In this document: piece by piece, positions 45,046 to 56,615 of the stretch
How positions within the stretch are numbered: the stretch's first letter is position 1
How the letters are laid out: each line of letters starts with the position of its first letter
DNA from: Microbotryum silenes-acaulis
Taxonomy: Eukaryota; Basidiomycota; Microbotryomycetes; Microbotryales; Microbotryaceae
Direction: 5' to 3'
NCBI GenBank assembly: GCA_003665825.1
Contig: QPFY01000016.1
Coordinates: 62,001 to 126,000 of the forward strand
Length of the DNA: 64,000 nucleotides
Made by a program: the position numbers and the translations under genes
The notes under the pieces: generated by a model
Databases searched by the model: none
The model's input: the letters and a program-made list of their open reading frames with translations, nothing else
What the model was told of the DNA's origin: nothing

Positions 45046-45797
45046 ATGGCTTCACCAACAGCAACATCCATGACCTCCGCGTCGATCGTGTCAAGCTCGC
45101 TCGCTACGAGCCCAGGGAACAGTCTCGCCTCAGCTACGACTTCAAGCCTCACGACGATTCTCACAACGCAAACTTATCCGATGGCCTCACAAGGCTCCTC
45201 CAACATCCCTGGAGCATCCATCGCACACCCGGATGCGTATTCGAAAGCGAAAGAATCCGCCATCTCGTCCGTAAACCAGTTCGTTTCGAACCTCATCTCG
45301 CAAGCCGCGGAGAGCGCTTCGGCGACGGGGCGGACCACGGGGCTGACGACGGGGACGGGGAAGGAGAGTGGGATGCCAAAGGGGGAGAAGATAGGTTTAG
45401 GGATCGGTTCGGCGGTGATTGGGCTCGTATTTTTCGGAATACTCGTAAGTAGGCTCCTGCGCGTGGTGGGCTTGGTACGGCTTTGCGAGCTGACCCTTGG
45501 CCAACTTCCATCTCGAACTAGGGGTTCCACTTCATTCGCCGATCGCGAACACATGAACGTTCCCGCTTCCTCAGAAGATCAGAAAAGATCCGCGACCACG
45601 CCCCAGCGCAGAGCACACCCAACCCGTACAGTGGCTCCGCAGAAAGGCCACGCTCGGCTTTCGACAATGAAGAGGACGAGGATTTCGGGTTCTACGGGAA
45701 CGAGCCGGGGCATTTGGATGCGGTCGAGTTGGAGAGGAGGTACCGACAGGACTCGACGTCGGCTCCGACGGGGGTGTGGAGGAATGAATCCTTCTGA
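45046..45797 (+). CDS. Single-pass membrane protein with Ser/Thr-rich ectodomain
   Basis: Two exons (45046-45444, 45522-45797) encode 224 aa. The first ~110 residues are very rich in Ser, Thr and Ala, as in heavily O-mannosylated stalks. One membrane helix follows (KIGLGIGSAVIGLVFFGIL), then a basic stop-transfer stretch (FIRRSRTHERSRFLRR) and an acidic cytosolic tail with EEDEDFGFYGN. There is no obvious cleaved signal peptide, so the helix may act as a signal anchor. The layout resembles Mid2/Wsc-like surface sensors or small plasma-membrane proteins without a cysteine-rich head. Function is unknown. The second exon reads in frame only with the 77-nt intron removed, and yields the charged tail expected. 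Confidence 0.7.
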
Positions 45798-47028
45798 AGG
45801 GGCGATAGGGGACTCCTGGGGCTGCTGTGAATCGAAGGTGAGGAAGTGCCCAGGTGCAGAGAGGGCTTTGAGAATGCACCGGAGTTTTTTTCGTGTTCCC
45901 ATCTGTTATCTCAGTATGTTTTGTTCCCCTTGTAGTCGAGTTTCATTTTTTTTTTCGACACATACGTTTGTTCTGAGCTTGAAGCACACGCTCTCATTCT
46001 TGTATCGCTTCCTGCCCGTGGTGGTCTCGGAGACTTCGGGCCGCCGAAAGATGTCCGGCTGCAGTGAGCCACAAGTGGAGCCCAGGTTTCCTTTCAAGAT
46101 TCGAAGATGTAGAGGGCCTTGAAGTTCGAGCCAGCGTGTAACATGGACTCACGAACGTATCATGTAAGGTATTACTCGTTATAAATGAAAGTGTCGAGCC
46201 TGAAACGACGACGACGATGGCGGGGTCCGCGCACGACCTATAGCCAGCAGCCAGTCAGCGTCGTTACGCCAGCCTGTGCGATCGAGATCGTCGGGGCCGG
46301 CTCCGGATTCACGTGCTCGCACTCGCTCTGCACGACGGATGGGATTGCTTGCAAGTGTTTCTTGAGTTGTTCCATTGTTCCATTGTCGAAGAGTCGTATT
46401 CTAATTGTTTCTTCAGGTGTTCGACCCACTGCAAATCATCGCAGCCTTGGGACCACCCAATTTACAGTGTTCGGAATCGCTCGCTACTGTCGGTGGAGCT
46501 TCGCCGATTTCGGCGATGGCCCTCGGCCAGCGACTCGTCCAGACCTGCGATTGCGAACGAATAATTTGGGCACCGTCAGGGCCAAGTATTCGCAATCCAA
46601 TTGTGTCGTGCAGTAACCAAAAATTCTACGTGCTTTCACCCAGCTCTTCAAACAGGTCCAGTCGGTGTCTAGCTGCTATCGGCGTCCGCCTGTAGTGCCC
46701 GAGGTGCTCGGACATCGAGACTGACTCCCGGGTGTAAGGGTGGCCTGAGCGGGCAGTTAGTGTGAACTTGTACTTGCGGTTCTTGTTCGTCTCTTTCACT
46801 CTGTTTTTTCATCTCTTTTTCTTCTCTCGTACGGCCCTGGCGTCCGTGTGACTTGTGCTTAGCTGTACTTGTAAGTTGCGATGCGCGGACCCGTTACTCC
46901 TCCCCTCCCCTCAGGCGGATAACGCTGACTCCTGCCAGAAACTTCTGTCCTCCATCGAGCCGGTCTCGACCCATCCCCTACATAACGAAACCAATTTCTT
47001 CACTATTTTCCCTTGTATCTCAACCAAG
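45798..47028. other. Long intergenic region
   Basis: About 1.2 kb. Short open frames on both strands (for example 46238-46429 minus) lack start, splice or domain support. The last ~200 bp are the likely leader of the next gene. Confidence 0.5.
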
Positions 47029-48462
47029 ATGTTCGAAACCTTATCTGTCTTGCTCTGGTTCGGCTCGATTGCTCTAGGCGCTCCTGTCAGCAACCCCAGC
47101 GGCGGGGCCCGGTCGACCGTTGCCAATGGGAGCAAAACGTCCGCGACGGCGCCCCAAGCTCGAAACCTCGATGTTCGTGCAGTGATAAATGCCGCAACGC
47201 CTCCTACACCCGACGGAGGACATACCGGGCCCGCGACGTGGTTCACTCAGAACGATCTTGCCGGTGCTTGTGGGAACTATAACCTCGACGCCACACCCCT
47301 CGTGGCTTTACAATACCTCCTCTACGGGGACACGAATTCGGAATCCCAATACTGCGGTCGTTATGTCAACATTACCAACACCGCCAACGGCAAGAACGTC
47401 ATCGCCATCGTAGCTGATGCCTGTCCTTCGTGTGCAGGGGCTTATGCCCTGGATCTCTCCCTTGGAGCCTTCGATTTGATCGGTGAAAGGGACACGGGCA
47501 TGTTGCCTATCAGTTGGAGCTTCTTGCCCAAGACGTACAAGCCGGCTTTTGTGGCTCCGATTTTGACGGAGCCTACGATCGTCAAGAGGCCCACCAAGAG
47601 GGCTGTTAGATCGGGTTCTACACGCTCAGCGACGACTTCGAAGACAGGGGTTGTGACAATCACCAAGAAGACGACGACGACGACGACGAGCCGGTCTGGT
47701 GGTAATTTTACCACTAGGCCGGTCAAGCGATCCAAGACTAGGGTGAGTCAATTCAGCTCGAGACGTTGGCCACCGCGATCAAGGTATTGACCCACCAGTC
47801 TCCCATAGCGTCCCTCCCCCACCTCAACCTGGATCGACGCCCGCATCCGCCAAAACGGTATCAAGGCGTTCCGAGCCACCCGTTGCGGCACGAACAAGGG
47901 CGCGATCGTCTCTTGGTTTAGCACCAAATCCACTACCGACTCCACGAACGGCAACTCGTGGTGCGGTTTCCCTTACGATGATACTACCCCTGGTTTCGCG
48001 ATCAGTTTGAAGACGATGTTGGCGAATTTTGGGAATAATTATGAAAAGGCGGCGAAGGCGTTCTGTGGGATGGAGGCGGAGATTACGTCCAAGAGTGGGA
48101 AGAAGATCAAGTTGGTGCTTGTGGATGCCTTTGATGACCGTGAGCTGTCTTTTGAGGAGAATGGTGTCCCATGAAGCGCCGTCCAGTGGGGGTGCTAATC
48201 TTTCCTTGGATTACAGGCTGGGTGCGCACCCCCAATTCGATCGACATGATCACAAATTCTGTGAGTCTACCTTTACCGCCCCAGCTCCATGCCGTGAACT
48301 CACCGGTTTCCTGCTCTGGCCGTCTTCGGATCCTTGCAGTTCACCAAATTCAACGGCGCGCGCACGACCAACAAGAATGTCGTACAGATGGACGCCAGTT
48401 GGGTCTTCACTGGTCGTCGCAACCTGCGTTACCAATTCAAAGGCGTTGGGAGTGGGAGATAA
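47029..48462 (+). CDS. Secreted protein with two double-psi beta-barrel (RlpA/expansin-like) regions
   Basis: Four exons (47029-47742, 47809-48139, 48217-48260, 48340-48462) encode 403 aa. A signal peptide (MFETLSVLLWFGSIALGAP) is followed by a short variable stretch and a first barrel: GHTGPATWFTQNDLAGACGN, YCGRYVNITNT and the hallmark IVADACPSCAGAYALDLSLG with its catalytic-type Asp. A basic Thr/Ser/Lys-rich linker with poly-Thr separates it from a second Cys-containing half: CGTNKGAIVSWFS, WCGFPYDDTTPGFAISL, KLVLVDAFDD and WVRTPNSIDMITNS. The second part looks like a more divergent barrel of the same superfamily. Fungal proteins of this kind act at cell walls and as effectors without known lytic activity. 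Intron phases are consistent throughout. The exact role is unknown. Confidence 0.83.
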
Positions 48463-48681
48463 TGGGGGTACATTTCGACTTTAGTAACATTTCTTTTGGA
48501 GCTGGTCTCTTTTCCTCTTTTGCCCGCCCGAGCCGCGTCCTCTTCAGCATACCCTCGCCAGCCCCAACGCAGGTTGTAGAACTCGCCTTTGATGGAGACG
48601 CGTACAATAACATATGTATTGTCAACCCATTTAACACAAGAAAAAGAGAAAGAAAGCCCGCCTACCCCTCGCACCCCAAAC

Positions 48682-51600
48682 CTACTCCTTCATCCGACGC
48701 AACATTTCCCTGATCCTGCCCGCGACCTGACTCTTCTCCCGATCCCTATACCCCACATCCCTTTCCCCCTCACGACCCTCAACGGCCTCGTGCAAACTCG
48801 CAAAGTCGTCCATCGCAGCTTGCAACTCCTTCCTCGCTTGCCGATGCCCTTCCAATGCTTTCTCAACGAGGGCTTCGTTGGGTTCCGAGTCGACCATCGT
48901 TAGGCCTAATAGGAGGCCGGAGTAACCTGTTAGGAAGGAGGTGTTGATCTGTGACGACGAGTAAGTACGAGATTGAAGGGAAAATTTACTACCGACTCCG
49001 GAACTGACCTCGTTGGTGGTCGCTGGCGTTTGGAGGTACAACCTAGCCAGCACAGCTAGCGCAGGTTCGCGCCCCTCGCAATGGCACACGAACGTGCAGC
49101 GTCGTCGTTCTTGGCAAGTCGGGGAAAGCACTACACACCCTTCAAGGCCGATCATCAGTTCGCAGGTCGTCGTCTACCTTCACGCACAACAAGCCACTCA
49201 CGCGTCTCCCTCAAAATCGTCTTGACGCGATCGACGCTCTCGACGAGGTTCGTCAACGTGCCCAAGGCCAAGCACAACAAATCCAAATCGAACGTAGACC
49301 TCGCTACCTCTTCCGTTTCCTCCACCCCATCCGCCTCCCCCTCATCCTCCCCTCTTCTAATTCCCTCCCCCATCCTCTTCCTCGCACTCTGTAAAACCCT
49401 CACCAAACTGCCTACGATCCTCCCCCTATGCACAGCGACGAACTCGGCGCTCCACCTCGCGTCAGCGATCGTCAATTGGAGCACGAGCTTGAGCGCGCCG
49501 GAGAGACAGGTCATCGCTGCTCGTAACTCGGGTTGGGCAACGTCGCGGTCGGTTTTAATGTTGGTCGTTGATGAGTGAGGTGGACGAGCAGCGCCGCCGA
49601 AGATGACGAGTTCGGAAACGAGGATTAGGGTCGAGAGGGAGGTGACGATCGAATTGGAGTGGTCCGTGAGAGGTTCCAACGCTTGTTCAGAACAAACCGA
49701 AAGACATGTCTCCATAACGCCGATCTGCAATGCCACTAGCGGGAGGTGGGGGCTCGACCTTCCGCTCGGGGTCGTCGTGCTGCCTGCATCCTCAGGCAGG
49801 GGCAACAGATCCAGCCCTTTCTCATACTTGCCCAACCTCCCCTCCAAGGCTTCACTCCCTCTCATCAACGTCCCGACCAAAGCCTTCAACGCTCCCGAAG
49901 TACACACGAGAAGCTGAGGTCTGAAAATGGCACGAGGTTCAAACGAGGCGATCGTCGATAAGAGGTGGATCGCGAGTGATTCCAATGTGGTTGGGTAAGA
50001 CCCGGAGGACGATGTCGATCCGATCAGTTCGTTGGTGATGATGAGGTTGCGGAGGGTAGTCAACTGTTGATCGGAGAAAAAAAAACGCCAAACCAAAGTA
50101 AGCCCTCGTGCCCAAGAAACCCAAAACGACCACCCAGAAAAGCACTCACACTCCTCAACTCGGCCTTCCCCACCCCTTTCGCAGGCGCCCCAATCTCCTC
50201 ACAACTCCACCCCACTTCCAACCACCCTCTAATCATCCCCAACACATCGCCTTCATTCATCCCCTCTCCGCCTCTCCTGTTTCTAATGTCTTCCCCTCCA
50301 ACGTCCCCTCTCGTGACCCTCATAAGCGGTTCAAACCCCCTCTGTTCCCTCGCGATCCTGCCCAAGAACACCGCCAAGCACACTTCCAAGCACCGATCGC
50401 CTGCACGCTCAGCCACCGCCGCTCCCTTCCCACCTTGTATCGCACACCTCCTCAAAGCCTTGTAGACCGCTTCCTCCAATCCTAAACTTTTAACCCTCTT
50501 ACCAAACTCGCGCTCCTCTACGACCTTTTTGACCAATTCGATCGCGCTCGAACGTCGAAGTGCGAGCGAAGCTTCCTTCTCTGACATTCCCTCCAAAAGG
50601 TACGCTACTTCATCCGTAAACTTGGTCGATTCGCCCTTTGCGATCAATTGGGTAATCGAGGAGAGCGAAGAAGCTTGTTGAGATTCGAGTAGGATGATTT
50701 CCTCTTCTTCGACGCCGTATTCGATCCTCATCGACGAATAAGACCTCCTCAACGTCGCTGTCGTCGTCGTCGTCGTCGTCGTCTTTGAAAAACCCAAAGC
50801 TCGTTCAGGGGGAATGTCCCCCACCGAGTCATGCGACAAGTCCTCTTGCGCTTCTTTCCCGGCAGAAGGAATCCCCATCAACTCATCCTCATCCTTACTC
50901 CTCCTGAAAGACCTACCCGCACCACCACCATAAGTTTTCCTCACCCCTGCACCAGAAGCGCGGGGAGCAATCGCCCCTGATTCGATCAAGCAAGGCACGA
51001 CGTTGTTCTGTAACGTTGTCGTGACAATGTGGGACGTCGAGGGTGAAGGTTGTCGAGATGGGGAAGGGTGTCTGCTCGTCGGTCGAGTAGGGGACAAGTT
51101 AGGCTGCGAAAATGACGGTCCAAGTGGTCTTGGTGAAAGCGCATTGATCGTTCTTGACGAAGTAGGTGTGAGTGAACCTGGCCCGGGGCGAGAGAGTGTA
51201 ATGTATTCAACATCAGTGAAAAAGGGGGCCCTCCCATTTGACGTTGCACATTGACGATCCCGTACGGACCTTGTCGCATCAACCCTGGACTGAATCCTCT
51301 TCTTCTGGGCGCCATACCAGCGACGATACTACCCGTCGACATCGTCTCCTTGAGTGGGCTCTTGCCCGGACGTTTGGGAGAGACCTCATTTGATGTCGTC
51401 GAGCGCGCGCCGTCAGTGGCACTGGTGTTGGCGCTATCGAAGGAATCAAAGATGCCGCTGAGATCCTTAGCTGGGGATCGGAGGGGGGATGATGCGACAG
51501 GGGTGTCGATAGGAGCGGCCGCAGTCCAAGTCGCAGCGAGTTCGGAAGCTGCGATGGACCGTGATGTGTTGGGTGTCGACGGTTTGGAAAGGTGGGCGGC

Positions 51601-52398
51601 TGCTGGTGTGCGCGATGGTGCGGGAGGAGGTGGCGTCGCAGGTCTTGCTTTCGAGCTCGGTCTCGCACCCTTCTGTTCGGCTTCACTTGCCTTGCGCTTC
51701 TTGGTCGGAGAGAAGACGTGCAAAGTCTCGGTCTGGCTACTTGGAACATGACTGTTGGCAGCGGGTTGGGACGTCGGCTCGACCAGAGTGGGTTTGCTGG
51801 TCGTCGAGACCGAGACGAGGAGGACGGGTGGTGTAGTCGTTTTAGAGGCAAGCGGTCGCTTCTTTCTCGGCGGGGGTGAGGGCGGTTCTTCTACATCATC
51901 ATCGTCGTCGTCCTCTAGCTCTGGCACCTCTTTCGACTGGAGATGGAGCGCTGGCTTGGGCGTCAAAGTTGAGGAAGCGGATGATGTGGAAGCGGAGGGA
52001 AGAACGGAGGAGGGCAAGGCACGTGACGCCGATCTGGGCGCTGAGACGAGGTCTCGGTCGGTGCTCGACCTGGAAGCGGTCCGCTGCGGTTGCTTGACCC
52101 GCAGTGTTGACGTTGAACGCTTCGAGGCCAACGTCTTGACCTCAATAGATGATGAAGCAAGTTCCTCGGTTGGTGACTTCTTGCGCTTGCGCTTGTCGAC
52201 GCGTGAGACGGTCTGATGGCTGCCGCTGCCGCTGCCCTGCCCAAGGCCCAATTGCTTCTCGATGGATTCGTCCAGTTCGGTATCACTGCCACTACTGCTC
52301 GAGCTCGATGACTCCTCGTCGAGATGCCACAACCTTGAGGCTTTGCGATGACTGCCGGTAGAGGAAAGCGTGGCCGAGGTGGAGTCGCGTATCGTCGC

Positions 52399-52437
<39 letters not shown>

Positions 52438-52602
52438 GGTCTTGGTCGCCGATGCTAATGCTAATGCTGCTGCTGCTGCTATACCTCGTCGACCATAAGT
52501 CCTAGTGTTGTTCATCCGTGAGTTTGCACTACCCGGTGATGCACCACCATCACTGCGGCTGGTCGTCGTGGGCAGCGGTGAAGAGGTGGACGCGATCGCC
52601 AT
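48682..52602 (-). CDS. WPL1: Wapl cohesin-release factor
   Basis: Five exons (51270-52602, 50150-51177, 49202-50063, 49009-49130, 48682-48948) encode 1203 aa. The first ~560 residues are disordered, with poly-Thr, Ser-rich and acidic stretches and SPTKKRK-like basic motifs. The C-terminal ~600 residues form the helical Wapl domain: TKFTDEVAYLLEGMSEKEAS, LALRRSSAIELVKKVVEERE, LCLALGTLTNLVESVDRVK, CTFVCHCEGREPALAVLARL and INTSFLTGYSGLLLGL. Role from the family: with Pds5 it opens the cohesin ring and releases it from DNA. Intron 1 uses donor GTCCGT and corrects a frame change, which makes the model convincing. It shares its upstream region with ATG18 in divergent orientation. Confidence 0.9.
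52395..52445. repeat. GGTCGT/ACGACC hexamer repeat inside WPL1
   Basis: Imperfect GTGGTC/GTCGTG hexamers encode a poly-Thr tract in the disordered N-terminus of Wapl. Confidence 0.85.
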
Positions 52603-52950
52603 CCGCACACGACACGACCCCGAGTCGGAAATGAGAATGAGCCAACAACTTGCGCTGAGATCCGCGCGGGATGATTTACTAATCAGCGCGTTTGCTCTCC
52701 CCCGCGTTGTAATGCGCAATTTCCCCTCGCGCCACCACGCGGCGAGCGGGGTCTGTGCGCTTCTGCGCGCTTGCTTGCTCCTGCTTGCTCCTGCTTGGTG
52801 CCTCCGTCGGTGCGACTGTCTGCCGGCTCGTCGTGCTTCGCTCTCACCGCTCAGGTCACCGCCCGCCTGCAACACTCAACCACCCCCGCCGCCGCCGCCG
52901 CCGCCGCCGTCATACTCGGACCCGCACCTGACCCACGCTGAAGGAAGCAG
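52603..52950. other. Divergent promoter of WPL1 and ATG18
   Basis: 348 bp between the two start codons. It includes a CCG trinucleotide run (about 52886-52907) and two GCTTGCTCCT-type repeats near 52775-52795. Confidence 0.6.
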
Positions 52951-54569
52951 ATGGCCGCCGCTCGAGGAGGGATCAAGTCCCACGCCGACTTGCTCTCGGT
53001 CAACTTCAACCAGGACAGCACGTGCGTGTGCAGTTCACTCGCTGTATCCCCGATCAAGCCTGACCATCTACCGCTGCCGCTGTCCCCCATGCCATGTAGC
53101 TGCATCTCGACGGGCACCCGACGGGGCTACACCATCACCAACTGCGACCCCTTTGGCAGGGTGTACGGCAAGAGTGAGTAGTACGCGGCACACGCGAACA
53201 CGCGACTAGACACCTTTTTATCATCTCTGCAACCGGATCTCGTCCAATACCTACCTGCAGATGAAGGTGCGACCTCGATCGTCGAGATGCTCTTTTGCAC
53301 CTCGCTCGTCGCCTTGGTCGGAGCAGGCGACCGGCCCAGCTCGAGCACGCGCAGGCTCCAGATCGTAAACACAAAGGTGCGCAGCGTTTTCGACCTGAGC
53401 AGCGCGTTTTATTCGTTCGGCTCATCTTGCGTCCCGCAGCGACAATCGACCATCTGCGAGTTGACGTTCCCGACCACAATCTTGGCCGTCAAGATGAACC
53501 GGCGCAGGCTCGTCGTCGTGCTCGAGGAGAGGATCTACGTCTACGACATCTCCAACATGAAACTCCTGCACGAGATAGAGACCAGTCCCAACCCACAAGG
53601 TGAGGCTGAGCTCAACGCGACGCGGGAGCAGTACAGGCCTAGTCCTGACCCAGACCCCACCCCACCCCACCCCACCCCTCAGCGATCTGCGCCCTCTCAC
53701 CTTCTTCAGAAAACAGTTTCCTCGTCTACCCTTCCCCCCTCCCTTCCCCGACAACCCCCTTCTCCGCGACCCCTCCCGCCGCCCCTCCCTCGTCCTCTTC
53801 CGCCTCCAACAACGGCGACGTGCTCCTCTTTGACGTCGTCTCCCTCTCCGTGACCAACATCATTCAAGCCCACAAAGCGCCCATATCTTGTGTAGCCCTC
53901 AACCCCTCCGGCACCCTTGTCGCCACCTCCAGCGACAAAGGTACCGTCATCCGCGTCTTCTCCCTCCCCAACGGCGACCGTGTCCACGAGTTCCGACGGG
54001 GCAGCTACCCCGCCAACATTTACTCGATCACTTTCAACGCCGTTTCGACCCTATTGGGAGTTTCCTCCGATACGGAAACGGTGCACATCTTCAAATTGAC
54101 GAATGGAGGAAAGAATGCAGCAGCGGGGGTTAAAGGGGGTAGGATCGCTAGTGGGAGTAGTGGGAGGACTTTCAACTCCGATCTCGGATCGTTCGATGAG
54201 AATGGTGATGGTCCGATCGGAGGTTACGAAGCCTTCATCGACGCCAAGAAGAACGAATCGAGCGTCGGCGGATCACTTCGTCGTCGTTCCTTCCACCTAG
54301 GTAGGAATTTCGCCGGTTCGGTAGGAGGTCTTCTCCCCAGCACCGTCACGGGACTCTGGGACCCTCAACGTGATTTCGCATTCCTCAAACTCCCCACCGC
54401 GGGTGTACGCTCCGTCGTCGCTCTAAGCTCAACGACACCTCAAGTGATGGTCGTGACGAGTGAAGGCGTGTTTTATAGCTATGCGATCGATTTGGAACAT
54501 GGCGGGGAGTGCGTCCTGCAGAAGAGTTATTCGTTGTTGGAAGGCCTTGCGGCGGGGGACGATGCATGA
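52951..54569 (+). CDS. ATG18: PROPPIN WD40 protein Atg18
   Basis: Five exons (52951-53021, 53100-53173, 53261-53376, 53440-53599, 53683-54569) encode 435 aa. The protein follows Atg18 throughout: [86 protein letters not shown] and the phosphoinositide-binding FRRG at 244-247. A Pro/Ser-rich insert lies between blades before GDVLLFDV. It binds PI3P and PI(3,5)P2 on pre-autophagosomal and vacuole membranes and acts with Atg2 in autophagosome formation and in control of Fab1. Both arginines of the FRRG motif are intact. It is shorter than yeast Atg18 (500 aa) mainly in loops. Confidence 0.94.
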
Positions 54570-54715
54570 CGAATTCGGGGAAGGGTCTGCTCGTGGGATT
54601 TTCATTGCCTTTTCGTCTGTGCATAGGGGGTTCCGAGTTCGTATTTTTGTTGGCTCGGTTTTTGTCTTTCGGAGACTTATAAGGTGAAAGTTCACATACC
54701 ATGACACATCTTACT
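54570..54715. other. Spacer
   Basis: 3' region of ATG18 that meets the decayed paraoxonase copy. No further feature. Confidence 0.5.
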
Positions 54716-55584
54716 TCAGCGTTCTTTCTCACAACTTGTAACGCTCCTCACGGACAAATCGCAAATTAACAAACCGTGTCCGAAAAGATGCCCGTCGACA
54801 CAATCTTCCCTTTCCAAGGTGCCGCCGTCGTAGGCCACAAACACATTCGTCCCATCATCCGCGAACACCATCTCGACCTTCCCACCTCCCACTCCCTTCC
54901 CCATGAACCCCGCGTGCCCTCAGGCTGTTCTATTCTAGATCCTCCACTGCGTCTCCGTCGGTGGCGAGATGTCAATTCCTGCCCACCGTTTTGGCCGCTT
55001 TCCTCCATTCCAAAGTGAAAGGGAACGTATTAATCCACACACTCCCATCATCTCAGTCCGACATGTAAATCATCCATAATCCTCCCCAACGCAATCCGAA
55101 CCTTCCTAACCAGCCTATGATCCTTCCGGATACCATAAACGTTTGACACAAGGTTCGCCCGAACTCGCTTACCACAACGTATTTTGCGCGCCCATGGTGA
55201 TGATCCCATTCGGTTTATAGACCCCCATCGACGGCGCGACGATGATTACATTACGTCTTTCCCACTCGAGAAAATCACAATGAATGAAATCCGATCGAAT
55301 TTCGTAATTACCTCGCCCAAGCTCTTGTCCAATGCACTTTAATCATTCGTGACATAGAAAGATTTTTTCTCTCTTCGCGATTCGCGACCAAGTTAATATC
55401 GTCGGCGTCCTTATCAAAACGCGTCCTTAATCCAAGTGAGCGTATTCTGATCCGGTACGAGTCTCGAACACTTTCGACGACGTTATCCGACCGCCCCTAA
55501 CTTGGGGGAGGCAACTCTCTCCCCTCCCTGGCCCGGGGGCGGACGATATGAACTCAAGTTGAAAAGCGTCAAAATGCTCCCTAT

Positions 55585-55605
55585 CCCCCCCCCCCCCCCC
55601 CCCCC
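55585..55605. repeat. C21 homopolymer
   Basis: Perfect run of 21 C inside the paraoxonase pseudogene. It is prone to sequencing error. Confidence 0.85.
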
Positions 55606-55737
55606 TCCCTATGAAAAGCCTAAATAGCATGGGTATCTGAAATCATTTTTTCACTTCGATCGGAGCGACGATCTCGAGTCGACGATGGGTGAGCGTACGG
55701 AGGTTCAATCAGTACGGCGACGTAATCGATCGAATGA

Positions 55738-55754
55738 GGGGGGGGGGGGGGGGG
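55738..55754. repeat. G17 homopolymer
   Basis: Perfect run of 17 G inside the paraoxonase pseudogene, where the intact gene reads GTTCGGG. Confidence 0.85.
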
Positions 55755-56615
55755 TAGCTTGCTCGCGTTCAGATGCAGGATCGCGGGCAACCAAATGTTG
55801 GGTGCGAATCTTGGCCTCGAGCCGCATCTAATGATTCAAAGATGATCAGCTTTCACTCGACACTATTCACGCTCCCCACAGGGGGACGACTCGCTGCCCC
55901 AGACGTTCGACGAGCAGCCGCAAGAGTCTATCCCGGGTTCCGACTCGTGTGGAGCGGTGACTCTACAAGTACGTCTCGTCGGCATCATAATCGATCCAAG
56001 CGTCCTCAACATCCGGAAGAGCTGAACACCACCACCCAACCCAAAAACAAAAACAAAAAGGAACCCCACCTCTTAACAACCATTAGTCTCTGCTTCGACA
56101 AAACACCGCAGCCAGCTCTCCTCGGCGGTCGGACGACGACTTGAACTCGGAGATCCCCAAAAGAACTTACCTCGGGGCCCGGCACCCCTCCGACATTTCG
56201 TATTGCGCAATTGTTGAGACGGGCCTAAGGTAGCCAAAGACTTGTACGATGGGTCATACGAAGCTACTGATGAAGAAGAAGAGCAGAGGAGGGAGTGCGA
56301 TGAAGAGGAGGTTCTTGAGGCTCAGCATGGCGAGCTTTTATGACTCGAAGCGGGTGGGGGAGGGGGAGGGGGAGGACTGAGCCAGTGCGGGGCAAGCGGT
56401 GACGGATGTGGGGGTGACCGGGCCGGCAGAAAGGCGAGGCGATCTCTGAGGGGTCGAGCATTCCTCATCCTCCCACGTTTGAGACTGGCCCACAACATGA
56501 TTCTCAATTGGATTGCACGAAGCCACAGTACGCGTATCACTAAAACATTTCCTTATTCTTTTCGCCGCTGGTCACCAGGTCCACTTCCTCCCGTTGCGTC
56601 CTATCGCCTCCGCCC

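Larger units (their letters stand above)
54716..56328 (-). pseudogene. Decayed tandem copy of the paraoxonase-like gene
   Basis: The region aligns along its length with the intact gene at 56616-58099. A first-exon relic starts with an ATG at 56328, but its Trp codon is TGA at 56254-56256 and its splice donor is lost. A second-exon relic lies at 55971-56025 (VEDAWIDYDADE), with donor GTAGAG in place of GTATGT. A third-exon relic runs from about 55827 down to ~54740, with islands such as VFETRTGSE, FADDGTNVFVAYDGG and LLICDLS. Between the islands are frameshifts and two homopolymers (C21 at 55585-55605, G17 at 55738-55754). The final codons are shifted by one base, losing the original stop. It is probably a non-functional duplicate. 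Confidence 0.88.

Noticed and set aside
46185..46616. Open frames on both strands in the 45.8-47.0 kb gap
   Set aside because: Composition and lack of motifs do not support coding. A possible two-exon minus-strand gene could not be joined in phase with confidence.
54776..55018. Plus-strand ORF starting MSEKMPVDT
   Set aside because: Antisense of the paraoxonase pseudogene 3' end. The same antisense string occurs opposite the intact gene.
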